DNA of 64,000 bases from Variovorax dokdonensis (GTDB lineage Bacteria > Pseudomonadota > Gammaproteobacteria > Burkholderiales > Burkholderiaceae_C), in assembly GCF_030316895.1 (NCBI RefSeq), contig NZ_JASZYV010000003.1, forward strand, positions 868,001 through 932,000, written 5' to 3'. The notes beneath the pieces are model-generated. The model was not told where the DNA came from and ran no database searches. It worked only from the letters and a program-made list of their open reading frames with translations. Both the position numbers and the translations under genes were made by a program. Below are positions 56,189 through 64,000 of the stretch, piece by piece; position 1 is the first letter of the stretch, and every line of letters starts with the position of its first letter.

Positions 56189-57565
56189 ATGCCGAACAAC
56201 GGGCTCGACTGGCTGCCTTCACCGTCCCAGCATTTCCTGGTCGTCGCCGTCGCCCTTCTGGTCTATGTGCTGACCACCCGGGCGCGGCGCGAGCATCGTG
56301 CGCCGACCACCGCCATCGCGTGGGTCATGGCGCTGTTGCTGATGCCCTACGTGATGCTGCCGATGTACCTGCTCTTCGGCCAGCGCAAGCTGCGTCCCGC
56401 CGGGCACGTTCGCCTGCCACGCACCGGTGCGCACGGGCACTGGGCCGCCGAGCTGATCGAAAGCTTCGACCTGGCGCCGCCCAGCGCCTGCGACATCCGC
56501 ATGCATGCCGATGGCGTGGCCGCCCGCGACGCGCTGTGGGAAGTGATCGAGGGCGCACGGACGCGGCTGGACATCGGCACCTTCATCATCGGCAACGACC
56601 CCTTCGGCCACGACGTGCTCGAACGCCTGGCGCGCCGCTCGCGCGACGGCGTGCAGGTGCGCGTGCTGCTCGATGGCTTCGGAGCGCTGCAGTTGCCGCG
56701 CGGGCACTTTGCCGAGTTGCGCGCTGCCGGCGTGCAGGTTTCGGTGTTCCGCCCCGTCTTCAGCCTGCGTCGCACCGGCCCGCGCAACCTGCGCAATCAC
56801 CGCAAGCTGGCGGTGGCAGACAACGTGTGGCTATGGAGCGGCGGCCGCAATCTTGCGGGCGAGTATTTCTGCGGCAACGCGGCGCACCCCCAGGCTTGGC
56901 GCGACCTGTCGTTCGACCTGCGCGGCGGCGCGGCCCTTGCCGCGGCGCGGCAGTTCGAACAGGACTGGGCTTCAGCCAGCGGTCGCATTGTCCAGAGTCT
57001 CGACGCACCGGCGCCGATGCCGCCCGGCGAGCACATGGCGCAGTACCTGCCCAGCGGCCCGGACCAGACCGAAGACACCGCCATGGCGTTGCTCATCGAC
57101 GCGTGCTTTCGGGCCGAGCACCGGCTCTTGGCGATCACGCCGTACTTCGTCCCCAGCGACGGACTGCGCGACGCGCTGCGGCTTGCGGCGCGTCGCGGTG
57201 TGCAGGTCACCATCGCCATTCCCCAGAAATCCAACCATCCGCTGGCCGACTTCGTCCGCACTCGCGCCATGCGTGACCTGGCTCGGGCGGGCGTCATCTT
57301 CCGCATGCTGCCCTTCATGGCCCATGCCAAGGCCGTCGTCATGGACGACAGCCTGGCCCTGTGCGGCTCGATCAATCTCGACGGACGAAGCCTGCTGCTC
57401 AACCATGAGAGCGCCGTCGTCTTCTATGACGAGCAGCAGATCGAATGGCTGGCTCAGTGGATCGAATCCACTGCATCGGCCGGCGAAACCTTCCGTGCCC
57501 GCACGCCCGGCCTGGGCCGCGACATCGCCGAGGGCCTGGTTCTGACCTTGGCCTTTCAGCTCTAG
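56189..57565 (+). CDS. Cardiolipin synthase-type phospholipase D family protein
   Basis: A 458-residue protein with two N-terminal membrane helices (about 12-30 and 42-62, a PLDc_N region) and two PLD catalytic motifs: N-H-R-K-L-A-V-A-D in the middle and A-H-A-K-A-V-V-M-D near 375, each followed by G-S or S-G and an N. The architecture is that of bacterial cardiolipin synthases, which join two phosphatidylglycerols. It is 43 bp after the MetE-like gene; a shared transcript is possible but no functional link is evident. Confidence 0.9.
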   Translation: MPNNGLDWLPSPSQHFLVVAVALLVYVLTTRARREHRAPTTAIAWVMALLLMPYVMLPMYLLFGQRKLRPAGHVRLPRTGAHGHWAAELIESFDLAPPSACDIRMHADGVAARDALWEVIEGARTRLDIGTFIIGNDPFGHDVLERLARRSRDGVQVRVLLDGFGALQLPRGHFAELRAAGVQVSVFRPVFSLRRTGPRNLRNHRKLAVADNVWLWSGGRNLAGEYFCGNAAHPQAWRDLSFDLRGGAALAAARQFEQDWASASGRIVQSLDAPAPMPPGEHMAQYLPSGPDQTEDTAMALLIDACFRAEHRLLAITPYFVPSDGLRDALRLAARRGVQVTIAIPQKSNHPLADFVRTRAMRDLARAGVIFRMLPFMAHAKAVVMDDSLALCGSINLDGRSLLLNHESAVVFYDEQQIEWLAQWIESTASAGETFRARTPGLGRDIAEGLVLTLAFQL

Positions 57566-57576
57566 AAGCCGGCCGA

Positions 57577-58689
57577 TCAGGATGGAGCGCGAACCGGCTC
57601 GCGGTTCACGTACGTCGCATTCCCCAGGCCCGTGCCGATGGTCAGCACGGCCCAGTGACGAACGTCCTGCATGAAAGGCAGCTCGCTCAAGCCCTGGATC
57701 ACTGCGTCGTTGTGCAAAAGCACCTGCGGTCTTTCACCGCCGATGTCCGGCAGCAACTCGCCGAGCGCCCGAGGCAGATGGAACTTGTCGCGGCTCCAGT
57801 CGCCCGGCATGTTGTGGGCGCCGCGCGATATGGCGCCGTCGCGCAGCACGCGACCCGGGCACGCGACGCCGACAAAGGGTGCGAGATCGATCTTTTTGCG
57901 CCGCGCATGCGCGGCCAACTCGTGCAGCATCTGCGCAATGCCGTCGAGCAGTTCGCTGCGCGCGGGCTTGTCGTCCGCATGCCGCCATTTGCTTCGCCGA
58001 ATGACTCGCGCACGCGAAAGGTCGGACGCCTTGTTGCGGCGCGTCTCGACGATGCCGCAGCGAACGTTGGTGCCGCCAATGTCCACGGCCAGGATCGCCT
58101 CATGGCGCTCGATCAGCGCAGGCGGCGTCAGGTGGACCCATCCCAGCAGGCCGGCGTCATCCACGTCATGGCAAAGGCGCGCCAACTCCACCGGGCAGTC
58201 CTGATGGTGGAGAACCGCGGCAGCCTGCAACAAGGCGTGCTCACCCACGGCGCTGCCGGGAAAGCCGCCGCCAATCACGATGCGCTGCACCTTCTTCCAC
58301 GAGTCGTGCTGCCGGTACTGCAGGATCACGTCGGCCAGGTCTTCGGCAAAGTCCTCGATCGCGGCATCGAGCATGTCGCTGGCCGCGCTCGCGACCGGCG
58401 CGCTGAGCACCTCGTCGAGCACCCGCTTGGACACATGCTCTCCATTCTTGGCGCCACCGTTGCCGGCCAGCGGGTCGCGCAGGTAGCGCTTGCGCTGCCG
58501 CTTGCGCCAGGTCTGGAGCAGCTTGCGAAACGCCGTCTGGCTGGCGGCATCGCCAATGAATCCCTTCGCGCCCCGGATGGCGAGGCTGTAGCCTTCGACG
58601 CACACCGAAGGCAATTCCATCGTGCCATGGCGCAAGGGCGCGGCGAGCGCCTCGGACTCGCTGGAGGCGGTCGCTGAGTGTTTGGACAT
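57577..58689 (-). CDS. ROK-family sugar kinase with circularly permuted motif order
   Basis: A 370-residue protein containing all ROK landmarks, but rotated. First come the elements that normally follow the central loop: HGTMEL (21-26) and C-V-E-G-Y-S (30-35), resembling the G-H-M and C-x-E-x-Y-x-S region. Then come the normally C-terminal IVIGGG (137-142) and DAGLLG (178-183). The normally N-terminal DIGGTNVR (203-210) follows, then ACPG (276-279), catalytic HND (326-328) and GTGLGN (352-357), close to the C-terminus. The C-x-C-G-x-x-G-C zinc motif is absent. It probably phosphorylates a hexose. The ATG at 58689 is chosen as the first before the conserved part. Confidence 0.8.
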   Translation of the reverse strand: MSKHSATASSESEALAAPLRHGTMELPSVCVEGYSLAIRGAKGFIGDAASQTAFRKLLQTWRKRQRKRYLRDPLAGNGGAKNGEHVSKRVLDEVLSAPVASAASDMLDAAIEDFAEDLADVILQYRQHDSWKKVQRIVIGGGFPGSAVGEHALLQAAAVLHHQDCPVELARLCHDVDDAGLLGWVHLTPPALIERHEAILAVDIGGTNVRCGIVETRRNKASDLSRARVIRRSKWRHADDKPARSELLDGIAQMLHELAAHARRKKIDLAPFVGVACPGRVLRDGAISRGAHNMPGDWSRDKFHLPRALGELLPDIGGERPQVLLHNDAVIQGLSELPFMQDVRHWAVLTIGTGLGNATYVNREPVRAPS

Positions 58690-58806
58690 GCCCGCACTCT
58701 GAGTGAGCGCCGCATCGGGGTGCGGCGGCAAGGGCCTGCATTGCGTGTAGGAACGCGGCGCGTCCACGCCGGGTCATGCCGGGTCGCACTCATCGACGGA
58801 TCGCCC

Positions 58807-58812
58807 TAAACT
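58807..58812 (+). promoter_or_regulatory. Candidate -10 element of the fused osmolyte transporter gene
   Basis: TAAACT at 58807-58812 lies 7 bases before the ATG (58820), so the transcript may start on the ATG itself. No ribosome-binding site is visible. The 130-bp divergent gap shows nothing else clear. Confidence 0.4.
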
Positions 58813-58819
58813 GCGCCCG

Positions 58820-60379
58820 ATGCATTGGCCCTGCCTACGCCGCCGAGTCGGCACCCTGCTCGCGCCTCTCCTTTTGACCCTGCTCGCGGCCTTGCATGCC
58901 AGCGACGCCATGGCTGCCGAGACGCTGCGCATCGGCTCCAAGCGCTTCACGGAGTCGTACATCCTTGCCGAGGTGCTCGCCCAGAAGGCGGCCACTGCCC
59001 TGGCGGAACCTCCGCAAGTCAGGCAGGGGCTGGGCAACACCGCCATCGTCTACGAGGCGCTGCGCTCGGGCGCGATCGACCTCTATGTGGAATACACCGG
59101 CACCATCGCGCTGGAGATCCTCAAGGGCCAGCCGCAGATGTCACGCCAGGACATGCAGTCGGCCCTGGCCGCGCTCGGGCTTGGCCTGGGACCCGCGATG
59201 GGCTTCAACGATGGCTATGCGCTGGCCATGCGCGAAGCCAAGGCGCAGCGCCTGGGCATCCAGACCCTCAGCGACCTGGCCCGCCATCCCGGATTGAAGC
59301 TGGGCCTGTCCAACGAATTCATCGGCCGCGCGGACGGCTGGAATGGCTTGTCCGAGCGCTATGGGCTGAAGCAAAAGCCCACCGGCCTGGACCACGGCCT
59401 GGCCTACGACGCGATCGCAGCCGGCCAGATCGACGTGATGGACATCTACACCACCGATGCCAAGATCGACCACCTGGGTCTGCGCGTGCTTCGCGACAAC
59501 CTCGGCTTCTTCCCCCGCTACGACGCGGTGGTGCTGTACCGGCTCGACGTTGCCCAACGCTTTCCCAAGGCATGGGCGGCGATTACCGAACTGGAAGGTC
59601 GCATCGACGAGCCCGCCATGATCGCGATGAACGCCCGCGCCGAGTTGAACAGCGTCGCTTTCGATGTCATCGCGAAAGACTTCCTCGCAAGCGCCAGGGC
59701 CGGCCCCTCTGCCGCCGCCGGCACCGGCGCCGCGGCGCAGGAGCGCGGCTTTGCCGACAAGCTGTTCGGCCCCGACCTTGTGCGACTTGCGCGCCAGCAC
59801 CTGCTGCTGGTCGTGGCCTCGGTCGGGCTGGCCACGCTGATCGCGCTGCCGCTGGGAATTGCGGTCTTCCGAATGCCGCGCGTGCGGGCGCTGGTCCTGG
59901 GGCTGACCGGCTTGCTGCAGACCATTCCTTCGCTGGCGATGCTGGCCATCCTCATCTGGCTCCTGCGCAGCATCGGCACGGTGCCGGCCCTCGTGGCGCT
60001 GACGCTCTATGCGCTGCTGCCCATCATGCGCAACACCGTCACCGGGCTGGCCGAGGTGCCCAACGGCCTTCGCGACGCCGGCACGGCCCTGGGCATGACA
60101 CGGAGCCAGTCGCTGCGCCTCGTGCAACTCCCACTGGCCCTGCCCACACTGGTGGCGGGCGTGCGCACGGCCACCACCATCGCCATCGGCACCGCCACCA
60201 TTGCGGCGTTCATCGGCGCGGGCGGCTTCGGAGAACGGATCGTGACCGGGTTGGCCTTGAACGACACGCAGCTTCTGCTCGCCGGCGCCCTTCCGGCAGC
60301 GGTGCTGGCACTTCTGAGCGAGGCCTTGTTCGAGGCCGTGGAATGGTGGATGCGCCGGCGCAGCGGCCGTACGGATTGA
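58820..60379 (+). CDS. Fused periplasmic binding protein-permease, glycine betaine/choline (OpuC-like) type
   Basis: A 519-residue fusion. A signal or anchor segment (about 10-32) is followed by an OpuAC-like osmolyte-binding domain (34-290) with I-G-S-K-R-F-T-E-S-Y-I-L and V-E-Y-T-G-T motifs. A permease domain (about 325-510) has five or six helices and the coupling loop AEVPNGLRDAGTALGMT. It would import a quaternary amine such as glycine betaine. No ABC ATPase gene adjoins it in this window; the matching ATPase must be elsewhere or shared. Confidence 0.88.
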   Translation: MHWPCLRRRVGTLLAPLLLTLLAALHASDAMAAETLRIGSKRFTESYILAEVLAQKAATALAEPPQVRQGLGNTAIVYEALRSGAIDLYVEYTGTIALEILKGQPQMSRQDMQSALAALGLGLGPAMGFNDGYALAMREAKAQRLGIQTLSDLARHPGLKLGLSNEFIGRADGWNGLSERYGLKQKPTGLDHGLAYDAIAAGQIDVMDIYTTDAKIDHLGLRVLRDNLGFFPRYDAVVLYRLDVAQRFPKAWAAITELEGRIDEPAMIAMNARAELNSVAFDVIAKDFLASARAGPSAAAGTGAAAQERGFADKLFGPDLVRLARQHLLLVVASVGLATLIALPLGIAVFRMPRVRALVLGLTGLLQTIPSLAMLAILIWLLRSIGTVPALVALTLYALLPIMRNTVTGLAEVPNGLRDAGTALGMTRSQSLRLVQLPLALPTLVAGVRTATTIAIGTATIAAFIGAGGFGERIVTGLALNDTQLLLAGALPAAVLALLSEALFEAVEWWMRRRSGRTD

Positions 60380-60398
60380 GCAGCCTTCGCACCAGTGC

Positions 60399-61460
60399 CT
60401 AGCGCGACGCGCCGCGATCGCCCTGGCTCAATGCCCACGCCACATGCTCGCGCACCAGCGCGCTCGCATCCTGCGCACGCGACATCAGCGCAGCACGCGC
60501 CGACTCGTCACCCCCTCGCAGCGCGTTGCCCAGCGCCACGGCAATGTTGCGCAGCCAGCGCTCATGACCGATTCGGCGGATCGGGCCACCCTCGGTGCGG
60601 CGCAGGAACTCCTCTTCGCTCCATGCAAACAGGTCGGCGAGCGAATTGCCCGCCAGCCCTTCGCGCGCATCGAAGTCGGGCAGTTCGCTTCGCACGGCGA
60701 ACTTGTTCCATGGGCAGGCGAGTTGGCAATCGTCGCAGCCGTAGATGCGGTTGCCCATGAGCGGCCGCAACGATTCGGGAATGGCGCCAGGGTGCTCGAT
60801 GGTCAGGTACGAGATGCATCGCCTCGCATCGAGGCGATGCGGGCCGATGATGGCGCCGGTGGGGCAAACGTCGATGCAGGCGCTACAGCTGCCGCAATGC
60901 GGGCTGACCGGCTCGCTGGGCGGCAGCGCGAGGTCGACGTAGATCTCGCCCAGGAAAAACATCGACCCCGCTTCGCGATTCAGCACCAGCGTGTGCTTGC
61001 CGCGCCAGCCCTGGCCGCTGCGCGCGGCGAGTTCGGCCTCGAGCACAGGCGCCGAGTCGGTAAACACACGGTGGCCGAAGGGACCGACCTCTGCGGCGAT
61101 GCCGTCCGCCAGCTTCTGCAGTCGCGAGCGCAGCACCTTGTGATAGTCGCGGCCTCGCGCGTACATCGAGACCACGCCTTCTTCAGGCCGCCGCAGCCGG
61201 TCGAACTCGATGCGCTGCCAGTCGCCTTGCGTGTTGCGCGGCAAATAGTCCATGCGCGCGGTGATCACGCTGACCGTTCCGGGAACAAGCTCCGCGGGGC
61301 GTGCGCGCTTGAGGCCATGGGTTGCCATGTAGCCCATCTCGCCATGGAACCCTTGGGCCAGCCAATGCATCAACCCTTCTTCCGCGCTCGACAGGTCGAC
61401 GCCGGCCACTCCGATTTGGGAGAATCCGAGCGACCTTGCCAACGCCTCGATACGGGACAT
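60399..61460 (-). CDS. queG: Epoxyqueuosine reductase QueG
   Basis: A 353-residue cobalamin-dependent iron-sulfur enzyme catalysing the last step of queuosine synthesis in tRNA. Two [4Fe-4S] motifs are present: C-G-S-C-S-A-C-I-D-V-C-P and C-D-D-C-Q-L-A-C-P-W-N. A HEAT-repeat-like C-terminal tail (R-R-I-G-H-E-R-W-L-R-N-I-A-V-A-L-G-N) binds tRNA. The start is ATG 61460, though a GTG at 61481 would add seven residues. Its 5' end abuts divergent tsaE. Confidence 0.94.
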   Translation of the reverse strand: MSRIEALARSLGFSQIGVAGVDLSSAEEGLMHWLAQGFHGEMGYMATHGLKRARPAELVPGTVSVITARMDYLPRNTQGDWQRIEFDRLRRPEEGVVSMYARGRDYHKVLRSRLQKLADGIAAEVGPFGHRVFTDSAPVLEAELAARSGQGWRGKHTLVLNREAGSMFFLGEIYVDLALPPSEPVSPHCGSCSACIDVCPTGAIIGPHRLDARRCISYLTIEHPGAIPESLRPLMGNRIYGCDDCQLACPWNKFAVRSELPDFDAREGLAGNSLADLFAWSEEEFLRRTEGGPIRRIGHERWLRNIAVALGNALRGGDESARAALMSRAQDASALVREHVAWALSQGDRGASR

Positions 61461-61481
61461 CCATTGCTTGCTGCCGATCAC

Positions 61482-61967
61482 TTGCCGATTGTAGAAACGC
61501 GCCACTGGCCTGACGAGCAGGCCACGCATGATTTCGCCACGCGCCTTCGCGATGCCATTGCGGCCGATGCCGACCTGGGCAATGCCTTCATCGCGCTGCA
61601 CGGTGACCTGGGCGCAGGCAAGACGACGTTCGTGCGCCACCTGCTGCAGGCCCTGGGCGTGCGCGGCCGCATCAAGAGCCCGACGTATGCCGTGGTGGAG
61701 CCGCACACCGCGCAGAGCGGTCTGGCCATTCATCACTTCGACTTCTATCGCTTCAATGATCCGCGCGAATGGGAGGATGCCGGATTCCGCGACATCTTCG
61801 CCGCGCCCGGCCTGAAGTTGGCCGAATGGCCTGAAAAGGCCGCGGGCCACATTCCAATTGAAGATCTTGCTATTAAAATTGAAGCGATGAGCGACGACAC
61901 ACGAACCGTCATCCTGCAGGCCAACAGCGCGCGTGGCGCGAGGCTGATCAAGGGCGCGCCGGCATGA
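61482..61967 (+). CDS. tsaE: tRNA threonylcarbamoyladenosine biosynthesis ATPase TsaE
   Basis: A 161-residue P-loop ATPase needed for t6A37 modification of ANN-decoding tRNAs. Walker A is G-D-L-G-A-G-K-T-T near 37-45, followed by S-P-T-Y-A-V-V-E and the family segment H-F-D-F-Y-R. The start is inferred as TTG 61482 because no in-frame ATG or GTG precedes the P-loop closely; another TTG lies at 61464. The stop overlaps the amiC ATG (ATGA at 61964-61967), the common tsaE-amiC pairing. Confidence 0.92.
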   Translation: MPIVETRHWPDEQATHDFATRLRDAIAADADLGNAFIALHGDLGAGKTTFVRHLLQALGVRGRIKSPTYAVVEPHTAQSGLAIHHFDFYRFNDPREWEDAGFRDIFAAPGLKLAEWPEKAAGHIPIEDLAIKIEAMSDDTRTVILQANSARGARLIKGAPA

Positions 61968-63394
61968 AGCGGCGTTCCATGCTCAAGGGCGGCAGCCTGG
62001 TCCTCCTGCTGAGCCAGCAGCACATCGCCTGGGGCGCGTCCATCCTCGCCGTGCGCGTGTGGCCCGCCCAAGACTACACCCGCGTCACCATCGAGTCCGA
62101 CAAGCGCCTGCAATCGCGCCAGCTCACGGTGGGCAATCCGCCCCGGCTGGCGGTCGACATCGAAGGCATCGACCTCGACCCCAAGCTGCGCGAACTGGTC
62201 GGCAAGATCCGTCCGGACGATCCCTTCATCAATGGCCTGCGCGTGGGGCAGTTCGCGCCGCAGGTCGTGCGGATCGTGCTCGACCTCAAGCAGACCGTGC
62301 TGCCGCAGGTGTTCTCGCTGGCGCCGGTGGCCGCCTACCGCGACCGCCTGGTGCTCGACCTGCATCCGGCCAACCCGATCGATCCCATGGAGGCGCTGAT
62401 CGCCGAGCGGCTTCGCGACGCACCGGCCAAGCCTTCTGCGCCCGCGCCGGCCACGGCCTTCCAGCAACCCAAAGGCGGCAAGGCCGGCGACCCCCTCGGC
62501 GATTGGCTGGCCAAGCAGGAAGGCCATCAACTGCCCATGCCGGGCACGCCCATGTCGCCGTCGGTGCCGGCCAATCCGCCGCTGCCACCGTCGGTGGCAC
62601 TCGCCACGCCCAAGCCGGCGCCGCCGCCGAGCGTTTCGCCGCCGCCTGTCACGGCCACGGCCAGCCGCACCGACCGCATCATCATCGTCGCGCTCGATCC
62701 CGGCCACGGCGGCGAAGACCCCGGCGCCACCGGTCCGCGCGGCACGCGCGAGAAGGACATCGTGCTGCAGGTGGCCTTGCGCCTGCGCGACCGCATCAAC
62801 CGCGCCAATGTGGGCGGCAATCCGATGCGCGCCTTTCTCACGCGCGATGCCGACTTCTTCGTGCCGCTGGGCGTTCGGGTGCAAAAAGCGCGCCGCGTGC
62901 AGGCCGACCTGTTCGTGAGCATCCATGCCGATGCGTTCACAAACCCCAGTGCGCGCGGTGCGAGCGTCTTCGCGCTGAGCCAGCGCGGCGCCTCCAGCAG
63001 CGCCGCACGCTGGCTGGCGAACAAGGAGAACGAGTCCGACAAGATCGGCGGCATCAATGTCGGCGAGCAGGACATGCACGTGCAACGCGCCATGCTCGAC
63101 ATGAGCACCACGGCCCAGATCAACGACAGCCTCAAGCTCGGCACCGCCATGCTCGGCGAGATCCGCAACGTCGGCAAGCTGCACAAGGCCAGCGTCGAAC
63201 AGGCGGGTTTTGCGGTGCTGAAGGCGCCCGACATTCCTAGCGTGCTGGTCGAAACGGCGTTCATCAGCAACCCCGAGGAAGAGAACAACCTGCGCAGCAC
63301 GGCCTATCAAGAAGACCTGGCCGACGCCCTCATGCGCGGCATCGAGCGCTACTTCGCGCAGAACCCGCCGCTGGCACGCAGCAGGGCGCTCTAA
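61964..63394 (+). CDS. amiC: N-acetylmuramoyl-L-alanine amidase AmiC
   Basis: A 476-residue periplasmic amidase that splits daughter-cell peptidoglycan. K-R-R-S-M-L-K at 2-8 is a twin-arginine export signal. The AMIN domain (about 28-135) targets septal murein, and a Pro/Ala-rich linker (150-235) follows. The Amidase_3 domain has zinc residues H248 in DPGHGG, E263 in G-T-R-E-K-D, a histidine in S-I-H-A-D, and a glutamate in V-E-T-A-F. An insert after the S-I-H-A-D strand (A-R-W-L-A-N-K-E-N-E) resembles the autoinhibitory helix that NlpD/EnvC proteins displace. Confidence 0.95.
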   Translation: MKRRSMLKGGSLVLLLSQQHIAWGASILAVRVWPAQDYTRVTIESDKRLQSRQLTVGNPPRLAVDIEGIDLDPKLRELVGKIRPDDPFINGLRVGQFAPQVVRIVLDLKQTVLPQVFSLAPVAAYRDRLVLDLHPANPIDPMEALIAERLRDAPAKPSAPAPATAFQQPKGGKAGDPLGDWLAKQEGHQLPMPGTPMSPSVPANPPLPPSVALATPKPAPPPSVSPPPVTATASRTDRIIIVALDPGHGGEDPGATGPRGTREKDIVLQVALRLRDRINRANVGGNPMRAFLTRDADFFVPLGVRVQKARRVQADLFVSIHADAFTNPSARGASVFALSQRGASSSAARWLANKENESDKIGGINVGEQDMHVQRAMLDMSTTAQINDSLKLGTAMLGEIRNVGKLHKASVEQAGFAVLKAPDIPSVLVETAFISNPEEENNLRSTAYQEDLADALMRGIERYFAQNPPLARSRAL

Positions 63395-63559
63395 GCATCG
63401 CCCGCCCGCAGCACAGCGGGCGATCTGCCGCGGCTTTCGGGCGGCTGCCGACACGGCTTGACGCGCTTGCCCTCACACGGTGCGGTGCCTGATTCCTACA
63501 GTCTTGGCGAGCCGTCGCCACCACCATGGAGCCATCCAACAAACCCCTGGAGGCTATCC

Positions 63560-63853
63560 ATGAATGCTCGACTCTTCATTGCTTGCGGTGCCGCTACGGC
63601 GGCCCTGGCGCTCGGTGGCTGCGCGACCGGCCCGAGCGGTCAACAGATCGGCACGGTCGGCGGCGCGGTGGTCGGCGGCGCGGTCGGCAATGCCGTGAGC
63701 GGCGGCAATGCCATCGGCACGGTGGGCGGTGCGGCCGCCGGCGCGTTGATCGGCAACGAAATCGGCAAGCGCAACGACTACAACCGCAACTACAACAACG
63801 GCTACTACAACCCGAACTACAACAACTACCCCGGCTACGGCCCGAGGTATTGA
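63560..63853 (+). CDS. Glycine-zipper lipoprotein with Asn/Tyr-rich tail
   Basis: A 97-residue outer-membrane lipoprotein. The lipobox L-G-G-C acylates C21. Residues 30-68 form two glycine-zipper repeats (G-T-V-G-G-A-V-V-G-G-A-V-G-N and G-T-V-G-G-A-A-A-G-A-L-I-G-N). The last 28 residues are rich in Asn, Tyr, Gly and Pro. Such proteins resemble OsmB/SlyB-type envelope proteins of unknown function. The ATG at 63560 follows GGAGG (63549-63553); TACAGT at 63497-63502 is a weak -10. It stands alone, 165 bp after amiC. Confidence 0.88.
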   Translation: MNARLFIACGAATAALALGGCATGPSGQQIGTVGGAVVGGAVGNAVSGGNAIGTVGGAAAGALIGNEIGKRNDYNRNYNNGYYNPNYNNYPGYGPRY

Positions 63854-63875
63854 CGCCCTAGCGGGCCTTTCGAAA

Positions 63876-64000
63876 TCAAGGCCGGGCGGCGCTGGCGCGT
63901 GAGTTGCGCGCTCCGCGCCAAGCCCCGAAGATGGCGATGAGGCCCGGCACGATGATCAGTGCCCAGATGAATTTCTCAAGGTGCTGTTTCACGAACGGCA
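63876..64000 (-). CDS. C-terminal end of a DedA-like membrane protein (partial)
   Basis: The last 41 codons of a minus-strand gene that runs off the window. They encode a short periplasmic/cytosolic turn (P-F-V-K-Q-H-L-E-K-F) followed by a hydrophobic helix (W-A-L-I-I-V-P-G-L-I-A-I-F-G-A-W) and an Arg/Ala tail. This is the pattern at the end of DedA-family proteins (a flippase-like, proton-motive-force-related family). The identification rests on this short end only. Confidence 0.6.
   Translation of the reverse strand, partial: PFVKQHLEKFIWALIIVPGLIAIFGAWRGARNSRASAARP

Noticed and set aside
54046..56199. A 717-codon open frame on the minus strand covering the GntR gene and the whole MetE-like gene
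   Set aside because: Only the first part (54046-54825) encodes a recognisable protein. The rest is the antisense of the MetE-like gene, an artefact of high-GC codon use.
58825..60402. A 525-codon plus-strand frame overlapping the osmolyte transporter in another frame
   Set aside because: Low-complexity Arg/Ala/Gly translation without domains; the transporter frame has clear binding and permease motifs.
61745..63454. A 569-codon minus-strand open frame opposite amiC
   Set aside because: Composition is His/Gly/Arg-rich with no domain, while the plus-strand AmiC has complete motifs.

Overview
This is a high-GC, gene-dense chromosomal window from a betaproteobacterium, most likely family Comamonadaceae and plausibly Variovorax. 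The clues are an H-NS-type protein ending in the S-G-G-R-G-R-K-P-R-W motif, HU followed by tRNA-Val and ppiD, an RpoD with a long Ala/Lys-rich N-terminus, EF-P carrying Arg32 next to EarP, a PHA phasin, and a branched-chain amino-acid-type ABC operon. I see no insertion sequence, prophage, integrase, CRISPR array or rRNA operon. The genus is inferred from family resemblance only.

Layout. 1-7.2 kb: a heme-binding-like GlcG protein, a YccA-type membrane protein, then surE-pcm-nlpD-rlmD on the minus strand (rpoS is absent from its usual place after nlpD), a quinone oxidoreductase and an H-NS protein. 7.3-20.2 kb: a catabolic island. A six-gene minus-strand operon (acyl-CoA dehydrogenase, DinB-like protein, DUF2156 protein, two acyl-CoA carboxylase subunits, amidase) is divergent from an AtuA-like gene. 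Next to it are a TetR regulator and a 725-residue fusion of an alpha/beta hydrolase with a glycosyltransferase. The set resembles the acyclic-terpene (Atu) pathway but is not identical to it. 20.3-24 kb: an MddA-like S-methyltransferase, tRNA-His, ppiD, tRNA-Val, hupB. 24-27 kb: a tartrate dehydrogenase and a fluoroacetate-dehalogenase-like hydrolase, divergent from a LysR regulator. 27-33.4 kb: an EamA transporter, pgsA, uvrC, earP, efp and a LOG-family gene. 33.4-39.9 kb: a minus-strand operon pncB-nhaD-hydroxyacid dehydrogenase-rmuC-MFS. 40-49.2 kb: csbD, a small exported protein, a thioesterase, a phasin, a short-chain dehydrogenase, dnaG, rpoD and a Bcr/CflA exporter. 49.2-56.1 kb: livKHMGF, a GntR regulator and a divergent MetE-like gene. 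56.2-64 kb: a cardiolipin synthase-type enzyme, a ROK kinase whose motifs are in circularly permuted order, a fused osmolyte binding protein/permease, queG, tsaE, amiC, a glycine-zipper lipoprotein and the end of a DedA gene.

How the genes work together. Much of the window is housekeeping: replication start (dnaG), sigma-70 (rpoD), nucleoid proteins (HU, H-NS), translation (efp/earP, tsaE, queG, rlmD), repair (uvrC), and envelope division (amiC with an NlpD whose LytM site is degenerate). The accessory interest lies in the Atu-like island, the dehalogenase/tartrate pair under a LysR gene, the GntR gene with two TGTATACA sites facing a MetE-like enzyme, and the permuted ROK kinase. Promoter and operator calls come from reading motifs by eye and are marked accordingly.
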